Shown piece after piece: positions 13,836 through 21,223 of a stretch of 35,233 bases of DNA; positions within the stretch are counted from its first letter, which is position 1; each line of letters opens with the position of its first letter. The stretch is from a virus. The notes under the pieces were generated by a model that saw nothing but the letters and a program-made list of their open reading frames with translations, was not told where the DNA came from and did no database searches. Location of the stretch: the IMG/VR virus record IMGVR_UViG_3300025162_001474, positions 1 to 35,233 of that record, one strand, 5' to 3'. The position numbers and the translations under genes were made by a program.

Positions 13836-15017
13836 ATGTTGAATACTGAGAGGAAGAAAAAACTTCAGGATTTGTTTGATAACGACCCGTTGGGCTTATT
13901 AGAAGTTAAGCCCTTAGCAACCGTTAGAAACGAAGACAATATTCTTGTAAGCAAGTTTCAGGAGATAATTGATTTTTATCAACAAAATCAACGCTTACCC
14001 ATTGAAAACAATGGGGTAAATGAACACACGCTTTATTCTCGTCTATGCGATTACAGAGAAACCGAATCAAAAAGAAAGATACTGGAACAGTTCGACGAAT
14101 TCGGGTTATTAGTACCCGTTGAAAAAAAGATATTTACAATTGATGATATTTTGGAAGATGACCCGCTTGGATTATTAGACGAAGACGATATGGGTTTGTT
14201 TGATTTTGATTTGGTTCAACGTCCCGACGAAAGAGCAAGTGCCGATTTTGTAGCCAGACGTAAAGCCATACAAAATTACGAAAAATATGCACAGTTATTC
14301 AAAGATTGTCAACGTGATTTAAAGCAAGGAGATAGAAAACTTGTCAAATTTCATGAGAATCAAATTCAAGAAGGAGCTTTTTTTGTCCTTAATGGATTAT
14401 TGGTTTATGTTGATAAACTAATGGATATTACAGTTGATAAGTTTAGTAAAAGAGATGGAAGGACAAAACTGATATTTGAAAATGGCACTGAATCAAATAT
14501 GCTATTCAGGTCATTAGGTAAAGGCTTGTTTCAGAATGGACAAGGCATAACTTTTACCAATGAAGAAATGAATTCACAGTTTGAAAACAACTACAATAAT
14601 ATCAGTGATGAAGATAAAGAATCCGGCTTCATATACATATTAAAATCCAAGAGCAATAAACAAGAAATCAAGGATATAAAACACCTTTATAAAATTGGAT
14701 TCTCCACAACAACGGTGGAAGAGCGTATTAAGAATGCAGAACAAGAACCAACTTATTTAATGGCTGAGGTGCGCATTGTTATGACTTACAAGTGTTTCAA
14801 TATGAATACTCATAAACTTGAATCATTGTTGCACAATTTCTTTGGCAGCTCCTGTTTGAATGTCGATGTATTTGACAACCTTGGAAATCGTCATACACCA
14901 CGAGAATGGTTTATTGCTCCATTAGATATAATAGAACAAGCCGTTCATTTGATTATTTCCGGTGAGATTGTAAAGTATCGGTATGATGGGGAGAAAGAAG
15001 AAATTTTAATTAGGTAG
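13836..15017 (+). CDS. GIY-YIG nuclease-domain protein (T5orf172/MUG113-like)
   Basis: 393 residues. The C-terminal domain is GIY-YIG-like: GFIYIL (264-269), then LYKIGFS (284-290) and VEERIKNA with Arg297, followed by a helix with LESLLHNFF and a final REWF. This order is that of the T5orf172/MUG113 branch, in which GIY becomes F-I-Y and YIG becomes Y-K-I-G; the catalytic Tyr, the Arg and the late Glu (in KLESLLH) are visible. The N-terminal half has two copies of a DPLGLL motif (residues 16-21 and 109-114) inside acidic linkers, one before a helical module that ends RILEQFDEFG; these could be docking peptides for the helicase or methyltransferase. The gene is 8 bases behind the helicase. 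Since the methyltransferase lacks a visible E-x-K, this protein is the best candidate for the cutting subunit. Function is inferred from context. Confidence 0.75.
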   Translation: MLNTERKKKLQDLFDNDPLGLLEVKPLATVRNEDNILVSKFQEIIDFYQQNQRLPIENNGVNEHTLYSRLCDYRETESKRKILEQFDEFGLLVPVEKKIFTIDDILEDDPLGLLDEDDMGLFDFDLVQRPDERASADFVARRKAIQNYEKYAQLFKDCQRDLKQGDRKLVKFHENQIQEGAFFVLNGLLVYVDKLMDITVDKFSKRDGRTKLIFENGTESNMLFRSLGKGLFQNGQGITFTNEEMNSQFENNYNNISDEDKESGFIYILKSKSNKQEIKDIKHLYKIGFSTTTVEERIKNAEQEPTYLMAEVRIVMTYKCFNMNTHKLESLLHNFFGSSCLNVDVFDNLGNRHTPREWFIAPLDIIEQAVHLIISGEIVKYRYDGEKEEILIR

Positions 15018-15019
15018 AC

Positions 15020-15033
15020 TATCCAATTGGATA
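15020..15033. promoter_or_regulatory. perfect palindrome TATCCAATTGGATA
   Basis: A 14-base perfect palindrome beginning 3 bases after the GIY-YIG stop, 47 bases before the TrlF start. A second inverted repeat, TGATAA (15054-15059) and TTATCA (15073-15078), follows just before the TrlF ATG. Either could bind a regulator or form a weak hairpin that sets the level of TrlF expression. Confidence 0.45.
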
Positions 15034-15080
15034 TATTTAGTGGTTTGGTGTCATGATAAAAAAAAGAAAAACTTATCACA

Positions 15081-17222
15081 ATGAAAATAGATATTCACGT
15101 ACATACAAAGAAAGCCAAATCGGGTGACGCTGACACCAGAAATGTTGATGTAGACAAATTTGAGAGAATTATCAAATCAACTGAAGTAAAAATTATAGCG
15201 ATTACTAATCATAATCATTTTGATTTAGTGCAATACGAGCAATTTTCAGAAAGAATGGGTAACATTTGCCAAATTTGGCCTGGAATAGAACTTGACATAG
15301 TAGATAATGATAAGAGAGCTCATTTGATAGTTATAGTAAATCCAAAAAACCATTCAGAATTTAACAGAAAAGTCGCAAAGTTACTTTTGACCAAAACTCC
15401 AGATAATTTCACAATTACAATCGAAGATACTGTTGATAATTTTGACTCTTTAGACCCGATTTACATACCTCATTATTTTACGAAAAAGCCTAATTTAGGT
15501 GATGAAGGAGTCGAATTACTAATGAGTATAGTCAAAAATAAAAAGAGAGTATTGAAGGAAGCCACAAATTCAATCTCTGCTGGAATATACATAAGTCACG
15601 GACATGAGTCTATTTATGGATCTGACATTCATGATTGGGATAAATATTTAGTAGAATCTAAAGAGTTACCAGACTTAAGGTTACCTGTAGAAAGTTTTGA
15701 GCAGTTTTGTCTATTGCTTGAAAAAGACGATCATACAATTCAAACAATTCTTGATAAAAAATCAAAAGAACTAATACAAGTCACTCCATTTACTGTTGCT
15801 GAACAGATAAACCTTGAAATATATAACGACATAAATATAATTTTTGGGTCAAAAGGAACAGGAAAAACTGAGATACTAAAAGCATTATCTAAGTATTATA
15901 ATGGGAAAGGATATAGCACCTCCGTATATGAATCAAATTCAACTCACTTAAATGATGTGTATAATGTAAAAGGAGCTGATTTAGAAATTGTATTAGAGGA
16001 TTTAGGAATTGATAATTGTGAAGAAGAATTTCAGATAATTAGGGAATCGATTGAAGAGGAAATAACTAGTATTAGTAAATATCTACAGTATTTTTCTAAT
16101 GAGGCAACAAACAAGATTTCTCAGAAAATTGCACTAAAAAACTTTATAAGATTAGATGGTTCTCAAGCATCAAGAAAATTTGAAGAAATTAAAAGTGTAC
16201 TACTTCAATTTAGATCGTTTAATGAATCTATTGCTGATAATAATACTCTTGAAGAAACAATTGGCTTTGACTTATTTCTTGAACTTTTAGAATTAGTTGA
16301 TAAAATTTTAATAAAATTGAAATCTGAATCAGAAAAACGGTTTATTGATTCCAAAAGCATTTCAATGTTCAACTCATTAATTAAAGTGTTTGTTTCTGAA
16401 ATTTCAAAGAAAACTGGACAACCTGAGAAACCTATGAAAACAGGGTTCCAAGAATATGCAAGTAATAGAATAAAAATAGAAAGGACAATTACAAAAATTT
16501 TAGCAAATATCGACATGAACGTTGAACCATTTGTGGAATATGTAGGTGATTTGGGAGATAAAGGGAATCTTGAAAGTCAAACTAATATCCTAGTTCAAAA
16601 TGGTATAATAACAGATAGTAAGTTAACTACTGTATCTAGAGTTAATAAAATTCCACAGAAAGAAGTTGCCAAATCAATGAGAACTATTTCAAAATATGTT
16701 TATTATAATGATTTGTTTGAGAAAATTAGTGAACTGAAATCAATTGATGGTGGAGAAACAATTGAAAATATATATGATTTACTTCTTTTCAATAGGTATT
16801 TTGTTGTTGGAGGAAAAGAATATAACCCATCAAATGGAGAATCATCAATGATTCTTCTTCATAATGAGCTTAAACAAGATAAGGATATATATTTAATAGA
16901 TGAGCCAGAGAAAAGTCTTGGTAATGATTATATTAATGATGTTATTGTGCCTTTGTTGAAACAAAGAGCACGACAAGGGAAAAAAGTGATAATCGCAACT
17001 CATGATGCAAATATAGCAGTTAGAACTTTGCCATACAGTTCTACATACAGACAGCATGACTTAAATAATTATTTCACTTACATAGGCAATCCTTTTACTA
17101 ATAATTTAGTTTGTATCACTGGCGAAAAGCCTAATTTAGATTGGAAAAACATAAGTATGAAAACACTCGAAGGTGGTAAAGACGCTTTCGGAGAAAGAGG
17201 TAAAATATATGGAAAATTTTAA
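15081..17222 (+). CDS. TrlF-type PHP phosphoesterase fused to SMC-like ATPase
   Basis: 713 residues. The N-terminal PHP domain shows DIHVHT (His6, His8), the NHNH block (43-46), PGIE (Glu70), His81, HYF (His131) and a late SDIHDW (Asp182, His184), so the metal ligands look complete. An ABC/SMC-like ATPase follows: Walker A GSKGTGKT (256-263), a long helical and coiled-coil insert (about 310-560), a signature-like PSNGESSMILL segment (about 583-593), Walker B YLIDEP (604-609) with its Glu, and a switch histidine in IATHDAN (His641). This is the architecture NCBI calls the TrlF family. In related defence ATPases the ATPase senses the infection and the attached enzyme acts; whether the PHP part hydrolyses a nucleotide, RNA or DNA is unknown. 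It lies 63 bases behind the GIY-YIG gene and overlaps a small gene by 14 bases. The whole gene is A+T-rich compared with the helicase, suggesting separate acquisition. Confidence 0.85.
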   Translation: MKIDIHVHTKKAKSGDADTRNVDVDKFERIIKSTEVKIIAITNHNHFDLVQYEQFSERMGNICQIWPGIELDIVDNDKRAHLIVIVNPKNHSEFNRKVAKLLLTKTPDNFTITIEDTVDNFDSLDPIYIPHYFTKKPNLGDEGVELLMSIVKNKKRVLKEATNSISAGIYISHGHESIYGSDIHDWDKYLVESKELPDLRLPVESFEQFCLLLEKDDHTIQTILDKKSKELIQVTPFTVAEQINLEIYNDINIIFGSKGTGKTEILKALSKYYNGKGYSTSVYESNSTHLNDVYNVKGADLEIVLEDLGIDNCEEEFQIIRESIEEEITSISKYLQYFSNEATNKISQKIALKNFIRLDGSQASRKFEEIKSVLLQFRSFNESIADNNTLEETIGFDLFLELLELVDKILIKLKSESEKRFIDSKSISMFNSLIKVFVSEISKKTGQPEKPMKTGFQEYASNRIKIERTITKILANIDMNVEPFVEYVGDLGDKGNLESQTNILVQNGIITDSKLTTVSRVNKIPQKEVAKSMRTISKYVYYNDLFEKISELKSIDGGETIENIYDLLLFNRYFVVGGKEYNPSNGESSMILLHNELKQDKDIYLIDEPEKSLGNDYINDVIVPLLKQRARQGKKVIIATHDANIAVRTLPYSSTYRQHDLNNYFTYIGNPFTNNLVCITGEKPNLDWKNISMKTLEGGKDAFGERGKIYGKF

Positions 17223-17499
17223 CGCAGAAATAAAAAGAGAAGACCAAAGAACAACTTTGGTCTTGAAGGGTAAGACTGAAAGTTATGAACTTATTCTCAC
17301 TGAAGACAATCCGAATGCTGTCAAGTCTATATTTAATAGACTTTTACAGGAATTAAAAAAGGGGGCTTTCTCGTTCGTTTTAATAGACGAAAAAGAGGAT
17401 TTATACCAGCAAATTAGTAAAGAGTATATAACACAACTGAATTCTGAATTGCTTAGTGTTTACGAGGAATTGAAAGATTATGAATTATTAAGCGAATAG
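17209..17499 (+). CDS. small acidic protein overlapping the TrlF gene
   Basis: 96 residues from the ATG at 17209, which lies inside the last codons of the TrlF gene (14-base overlap), so translation is coupled. The frame is open further upstream within TrlF, but a start there is less likely. The first part looks like a beta hairpin (TTLVLKGKTESYELILTED), followed by helices (NAVKSIFNRLLQELKKG, LYQQISKEYITQLNSELLSV). No family is recognised. The overlap and lack of any other gene in the unit suggest a partner, inhibitor or antitoxin-like subunit for TrlF. It is the last gene of the second defence unit; no strong terminator is seen directly after it. Confidence 0.65.
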   Translation: MENFNAEIKREDQRTTLVLKGKTESYELILTEDNPNAVKSIFNRLLQELKKGAFSFVLIDEKEDLYQQISKEYITQLNSELLSVYEELKDYELLSE

Positions 17500-17509
17500 A
17501 AAACATGAC

Positions 17510-17705
17510 TGCATAACACCATGCCTATGTCCTAGCTGGAGTGATTTTGCAAACCGTGTCAAATTAAAAATAGCAAACAACTCTGCTCCAGTTGGTGAAA
17601 AAACTCGAGCAACTTATATTTATCAATAGATTGGCTATACCCAATAATCCACAGCTACTGTTAATGAAATGTCCCCCTGTTGGATATGTTTAGGCATTAG
17701 ATGCA
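17510..17705. repeat. imperfect inverted repeat flanking the TrlF/DUF4365 gap
   Basis: TGCAT plus ATGCCTA (17510-17514 and 17521-17527) is matched in inverse order by TAGGCAT plus TGCA (17691-17697 and 17702-17705). Inside, CTGGAG (17536-17541) pairs with CTCCAG (17586-17591). The nested order recalls a folded recombination site, or the ends of a small non-coding element, and lies exactly between two gene groups. No gene is present in this gap of about 220 bases. Confidence 0.45.
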
Positions 17706-17723
17706 AGCTTAAAAAAAACAAGA

Positions 17724-18722
17724 ATGAGTGATTTACCAAATAGAAATAGAACAATAAACGAAGCAACTGGAATGAGGGTTGTTGCGCAATATGTACAAGA
17801 GTTTTGGGAATGCGGATGGCAACCATTTGACGCAAGGAATGATAAAGGAATTGATGGGTTAATTCTTATGAGAAAGAAAAGCATAGACCTTGGCGTAAAA
17901 ATTAATGTTCAGGTGAAATGCGGACCGAAATATATTTCAAGTGAAAATAAAGATGAAATTAGGATTTCAATCGATAATGAAATAGGTTTAATTGAACATA
18001 TTGAATATTGGAAGAAGCAAATTGAACCTGCAATTCTCGTTTTTGTAAATCCATCAAAACCATTACGTGATAAAAGTGGGAAAATTTTAAAAGATGATAA
18101 AAGTAAAATTATATGGAAAGAAAGTCGACTCAATTCAAAAGCTTGGTGGGTAGATTTAAAAAGCGAAAATTTGAGAGTTGAAAATTCAAGAACGTTAATT
18201 TCAATTCCCAAGAAGAATGTATTTGGTGAGCATAGTAAAGGCGAATTTCTAAAATTAACTAAGCCTATATTATCAAATAAACACTTACCACTTATTGAAC
18301 TTAATAGTGATAGCAAAAAATTATTAAATTCAATGAAATTGAAAGATGATGCCCGTGAATTTTACAAACAATGGAAAAATGGAAATTCTATCTTATGTAA
18401 AGCATTAAACAAAGATATTAGAGTTTCAAAAACTGGTTGGAATCATATTCTTTCTGCCAAAAGAGGTAGTGAAAGAAGAATAGGTTCATTAAAACTTTTA
18501 GGTGTTGCAAAACAAATAATTAATGAAATAGAAGAGGGAAAGTATTTTTTACTAAATCAAACCGAAGACCTCTTTGAAATTGAACAAAAATTTGGAATAA
18601 GAGCAAGGTATATTGATAGATTAATGGGAGAGCAGGTGGTTCAAGTAATTGTATTGAGAAAATTAAATACAATGAACAGAAATGAGAAACTATGGTTTTA
18701 CAGTGTTCATTACAGAAGATAG
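17724..18722 (+). CDS. DUF4365 nuclease-like protein with BECR-like C-terminus
   Basis: 332 residues. The N-terminal domain has the DUF4365 pattern: a glutamate in TINEATGMRVV, then DARNDKGIDGLIL (Asp44) and NVQVKCG (Gln63-Val-Lys65), a PD-(D/E)XK-like core in which Q-x-K replaces E-x-K, as is usual for this family. A long basic linker follows. The C-terminal ~120 residues contain SKTGWNHILSAKRGSERR (His241, Arg247), a helix SLKLLGVAKQIINEI, and final strands VVQVIVLRKLN and LWFYSVHYRR. This order (GW-x-H, R, L-x-L-L-x-x-A-x-x-I-I, then strands ending F-Y-S-V) resembles the BECR fold of Barnase/EndoU/ColicinE5/RelE-type nucleases. If right, the protein joins a DNA-directed and an RNA-directed nuclease. 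It stands alone; no immunity gene is seen directly after it. DUF4365 is fairly sure, BECR is inference. Confidence 0.65.
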   Translation: MSDLPNRNRTINEATGMRVVAQYVQEFWECGWQPFDARNDKGIDGLILMRKKSIDLGVKINVQVKCGPKYISSENKDEIRISIDNEIGLIEHIEYWKKQIEPAILVFVNPSKPLRDKSGKILKDDKSKIIWKESRLNSKAWWVDLKSENLRVENSRTLISIPKKNVFGEHSKGEFLKLTKPILSNKHLPLIELNSDSKKLLNSMKLKDDAREFYKQWKNGNSILCKALNKDIRVSKTGWNHILSAKRGSERRIGSLKLLGVAKQIINEIEEGKYFLLNQTEDLFEIEQKFGIRARYIDRLMGEQVVQVIVLRKLNTMNRNEKLWFYSVHYRR

Positions 18723-18845
18723 ATGCATTACCCTTGTTTTATTCACCTTTATAAGCGGTTTACTTGCGTTTAAAACGCTAAAAATAGCCGGCCACACATC
18801 TATCTTGCTGAAATGAGATGCAAATGTAATGAAAATAATTTAAAA

Positions 18846-18862
18846 GCCAGCCCGAGGCTGGC
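18846..18862 (-). terminator. hairpin GCCAGCC/GGCTGGC, leftward terminator
   Basis: GCCAGCC (18846-18852) pairs with GGCTGGC (18856-18862) around a CGA loop. Read on the minus strand it is followed by TTTTAAATTATTTT, as for an intrinsic terminator; on the plus strand no T run follows. It lies 40 bases after the stop of the possible leftward ORF. Confidence 0.55.
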
Positions 18863-18901
18863 ACTGTCTGGCGCACATTAGTTAAGAGTGCCAATACAAA
18901 G

Positions 18902-19087
18902 CTATTCCGCTATTAGGTCTGCAATAAAACCCTGAATTTTTAAAACGCAATTAGTCCCTAAGGTCCCCATTGTCAACCTAAAACATTTTTTTTCGTTTTT
19001 ACAAGGCAATAAACACTTAATAATGTCATTTATACATGGCATTGCCGAATATCTTACACAACGTATTCTGGATCCTTCAGTGAACAT
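18902..19087 (-). CDS. possible small cysteine-containing protein, leftward
   Basis: A 61-residue ORF in an otherwise empty region, beginning ATG at 19087 and ending at 18902. It has four to five cysteines (RCVRYSAMPCIND, CLLPCKNEKKCF) and ends GFIADLIAE. Support is limited to its isolation, the lack of any competing + strand gene and a leftward terminator after it. No family is recognised and no clear promoter was found. It could equally be chance or the tail of a decayed gene. Confidence 0.25.
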   Translation of the reverse strand: MFTEGSRIRCVRYSAMPCINDIIKCLLPCKNEKKCFRLTMGTLGTNCVLKIQGFIADLIAE

Positions 19088-19155
19088 ATTTTATTAAAGT
19101 GCCAAAAAAACATATATTCAATGAAGATGTGCGTAGTTCTGGCATAACTGTATTT

Positions 19156-19163
19156 TATCTTTG
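19156..19163 (+). promoter_or_regulatory. Bacteroidota -7 promoter box TATCTTTG
   Basis: Exact TATCTTTG 94 bases before the ATG at 19257, giving a long A+T-rich leader of about 85 bases. It would drive the membrane protein, PD-(D/E)XK and beta-repeat genes as one unit that ends at the terminator near 21121. Confidence 0.6.
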
Positions 19164-19256
19164 CATCATAAAATAAATCAGTACCAATGCATTGTAAATT
19201 TTAAATTATTTTGTTTCTTTGTTGTTGTAAGAATTTAGCCTAATTAATAGAATGTT

Positions 19257-19649
19257 ATGAAACTAAGTTTTAATGATAAATGCTGGGTGGTTGCCAATAT
19301 TAAAAGAGTTCTTGCCCCTCCTTCTGCAATTCTTTTGTTTGCTGTTTTTTATTCCGCAGAGCAAGCAAAGAAAGAACTTAATACACATAACATATTTGGA
19401 TTTTGGAGCATTTTGATATTAATTATTATGGGACTAATTGCTATCAAATATGCATATCAAATAGCAAAATTTGCATCTGCAAATTTTGATCAGGTAGTTT
19501 CCCGAAGAACAAAATGGAAATCAAGTAATGTGGAGCTACACGAAATGAAATACCGCTTTGTTCTTGAAACCTTCGGTTGGGCTTTGTTTAGTCTGTTTAC
19601 CCCTCTATTCTCAATCGTGTGGTTTGTGATATATATTGTAAAATTTTAA
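19257..19649 (+). CDS. small integral membrane protein, unknown
   Basis: 130 residues with about three hydrophobic segments: a weaker one near 20-33 (APPSAILLFAVFY), a strong one at 48-67 (FWSILILIIMGLIAIKYAYQ) and a C-terminal one at 107-128 (WALFSLFTPLFSIVWFVIYI). Between the second and third is a basic cytoplasmic-looking loop (VVSRRTKWKSSN). No family is recognised. It is first in a unit with a PD-(D/E)XK protein 10 bases downstream, which may couple membrane and nuclease functions. In defence systems small membrane proteins next to nucleases often act as sensors or effectors; here that is only a suggestion. Confidence 0.6.
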   Translation: MKLSFNDKCWVVANIKRVLAPPSAILLFAVFYSAEQAKKELNTHNIFGFWSILILIIMGLIAIKYAYQIAKFASANFDQVVSRRTKWKSSNVELHEMKYRFVLETFGWALFSLFTPLFSIVWFVIYIVKF

Positions 19650-19659
19650 TATATAAGAT

Positions 19660-20769
19660 ATGGAAGAATATGAAAAACTATTCAAAGAAATAAGCAATTT
19701 AAAAGAGAAACATAAAAAAGAAGACCTTTTTAATGGTTTTATGTCCTTTGGTGTTGGTGCTGATGAAACAAAACATTCAAAGTTTATTGGTAATCTTTTA
19801 AATCCAAAAGGCTCTCATAAGCAAGGTGATAAATTCTTAAATTTATTCTTGAAACATCTTGAAATTACAGATTTCAACTTCGATGGCTTAAATGTGGAGT
19901 GCGAAAAGTATGCTGATGGAAGGTATATAGATATAGCTATATGGAACAAAACACAGTTTATAGTAATTGAAAACAAGTTTTGGGCAAGTGATCAAGACAA
20001 CCAATTAAGAGACTATTATAATTTTGCTTTAACGCACACAAAAAACAAGTTTGAGAATGTCTTTATGCTTTATCTTACTCCCTATGGAAGACAACCGTTT
20101 GATAATTCCTTTTCTGTGGGATTATTGCCTGAAGGAATCAAAGTACTTCCCAGAGAAAAAGTAAAATGTATTAGTTACGAAAAGCACGTTTTAGAATGGC
20201 TTGAAGCTTGTATTGACAGCTTTGATGCCAATGATATTATTAGGCTCAATATTATCCTTGAAATGTATATTGAATTAATAAGAAATGTAATTAATAGAGA
20301 CAAATATATGGAAGAAATTATGAGTAAATTTTTGAGTAATTCAGAAAATATGAAACTAGCGATTGATATCGTAATGAGTTTCCAGCAAAGAAACTTTTTA
20401 GGTTCGGTTGATACTAGAGAATTTATATTAAAGCAAATTGACGCTGCTATTTATAGGCACAATGATCCAAAATTGGATTTTGATCAAGATCCTGATAATG
20501 ATATTTTATATTTTACACTTGAAATAGTTAATGAAAATCCAAGTATAGAAAATACAAAAATTGGTGATATATGTTTTTCTGGAGTACACATCTATGGTCA
20601 GAAACTCAATGGAGAAGAGGTTAAAGATAATCAGATTGTATGTAACGATATAAACGATATAAACCTATACAGCATATTGACAAATAATATTGATGGAATT
20701 GATAAATGGCTAAAAAGTATTGTAAATGAGTTATTAAACAAAGGAGAAGCTGAAAACCAAACAGAGTAG
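19660..20769 (+). CDS. PD-(D/E)XK nuclease superfamily protein (PDDEXK_4 type)
   Basis: 369 residues. After an N-terminal helix, the segment ADETKHSKFIGNLLNPKGSH matches the family's pre-core motif. The core shows GRYIDIAIW (Asp91), FIVIENKFWA (Glu104, Lys106) and DQDNQLRDYY (Asp111-Gln112, Gln115), so D, E-x-K and DQ-x-QL are all intact. The C-terminal half (about 210-369) is acidic and unassigned. It is a distant relative of the protein at 3321: both share the H-S-x-I/F-L/I-G-x-L-L and E-N-K plus DQ-x-QL blocks but differ elsewhere, so they are not recent duplicates. It sits 10 bases after the membrane protein and 23 bases before the beta-repeat protein. It is probably a DNase effector of a small defence unit; the specificity is unknown. 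Confidence 0.75.
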   Translation: MEEYEKLFKEISNLKEKHKKEDLFNGFMSFGVGADETKHSKFIGNLLNPKGSHKQGDKFLNLFLKHLEITDFNFDGLNVECEKYADGRYIDIAIWNKTQFIVIENKFWASDQDNQLRDYYNFALTHTKNKFENVFMLYLTPYGRQPFDNSFSVGLLPEGIKVLPREKVKCISYEKHVLEWLEACIDSFDANDIIRLNIILEMYIELIRNVINRDKYMEEIMSKFLSNSENMKLAIDIVMSFQQRNFLGSVDTREFILKQIDAAIYRHNDPKLDFDQDPDNDILYFTLEIVNENPSIENTKIGDICFSGVHIYGQKLNGEEVKDNQIVCNDINDINLYSILTNNIDGIDKWLKSIVNELLNKGEAENQTE

Positions 20770-20792
20770 GCAAAATATAAAATCTAAATATT

Positions 20793-21101
20793 ATGGCAAT
20801 TTCAAGTGTAGAATTAAAAAACAATTACTATCAAGTTTTTGATGAAAGTGGAAAAAAAATATATGAAACTAGCTCTTCTTTTATGGGTAAATTACTCGGT
20901 CATGGAGATGATTTTATTATTCTTTCTATGGATAATTTTTATATCACTTACGATGAGCGCTTTAAGAAAATTAGTAACACAAATCGTATATATGTGGGTG
21001 ACTATAAAGATGCTTCCGGTTCAAATATCTTTTTTACCAAAGACAATTATCTAGGAATTTATGATAAAAATTTCAAGAAGATAGGTGAAAGAAAGGTCTA
21101 A
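20793..21101 (+). CDS. small beta-repeat protein (three Y-x-x-YD-x(3)-KKI units)
   Basis: 102 residues made of three similar units: YYQVFDESGKKIYE (12-25), FYITYDERFKKISN (48-61) and YLGIYDKNFKKIGE (86-99). Each has an aromatic strand, a D-x(3)-KKI turn and a following strand, like short WG-type or propeller-like repeats. I have seen proteins of this type in Bacteroidota next to mobile and Rhs-like loci, but do not know their role. It is the last gene in its unit, 23 bases after the nuclease gene and just before a strong terminator, so it might be a partner or immunity protein of the nuclease. Confidence 0.6.
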   Translation: MAISSVELKNNYYQVFDESGKKIYETSSSFMGKLLGHGDDFIILSMDNFYITYDERFKKISNTNRIYVGDYKDASGSNIFFTKDNYLGIYDKNFKKIGERKV

Positions 21102-21117
21102 AAAATAATTTCTCTCT

Positions 21118-21153
21118 AAAAAACCGCAATTGAATTGTTCATTTGCGGTTTTT
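21118..21153 (+). terminator. strong bidirectional terminator
   Basis: AAAAAACCGCAA (21118-21129) pairs with TTGCGGTTTTTT (21143-21154) across a 13-base loop. It lies 17 bases after the beta-repeat stop, and a rightward reading ends in seven Ts. It separates the nuclease unit from the FtsZ-like gene. Confidence 0.85.
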
Positions 21154-21223
21154 TTATGCTTTTATTTTTAGTGTGCTACCATATGGCATAACTGTCAGAT
21201 ATTTTTGTGGAAAATTTAATACA

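Larger units (their letters stand above)
18723..19256. other. intergenic region between two gene groups
   Basis: About 530 bases. It holds a strong hairpin at 18846-18862 oriented to terminate leftward transcription, a possible 61-codon leftward ORF (18902-19087) and a rightward promoter box at 19156. No tRNA, integrase or recombination gene could be seen, although the position between two unrelated groups would suit an old insertion junction. Confidence 0.5.

Noticed and set aside
6716-15017. Assignment of the methyltransferase-helicase cluster to DISARM or BREX
   Set aside because: No DUF1998 (DrmB), PLD (DrmC), PglZ or BrxC-like protein is present, and the helicase differs from the SNF2-type DrmD. 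Only the methyltransferase core is shared in style.
16205-16516. Leftward 103-codon ORF inside the TrlF gene, and similar antisense ORFs (9892-10248, 17909-18316, 25374-25676, 28533-28922)
   Set aside because: All lie opposite well-supported genes and have the hydrophobic or low-complexity look of antisense frames of A+T-rich coding DNA.
4614-17705. A complete integron cassette array
   Set aside because: Only one good and one poor attC-like structure were found, they are far apart and dissimilar, and no integrase gene is present.
3321-20769. Recent duplication of the two PD-(D/E)XK proteins
   Set aside because: They share only the family motifs; lengths, linkers and C-terminal halves differ, so they are separate members.
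21143-21223. Upstream extension of the FtsZ-like gene to a TTG start
   Set aside because: The start would be inside the stem of a strong terminator; the ATG at 21224 matches the beginning of the conserved fold.
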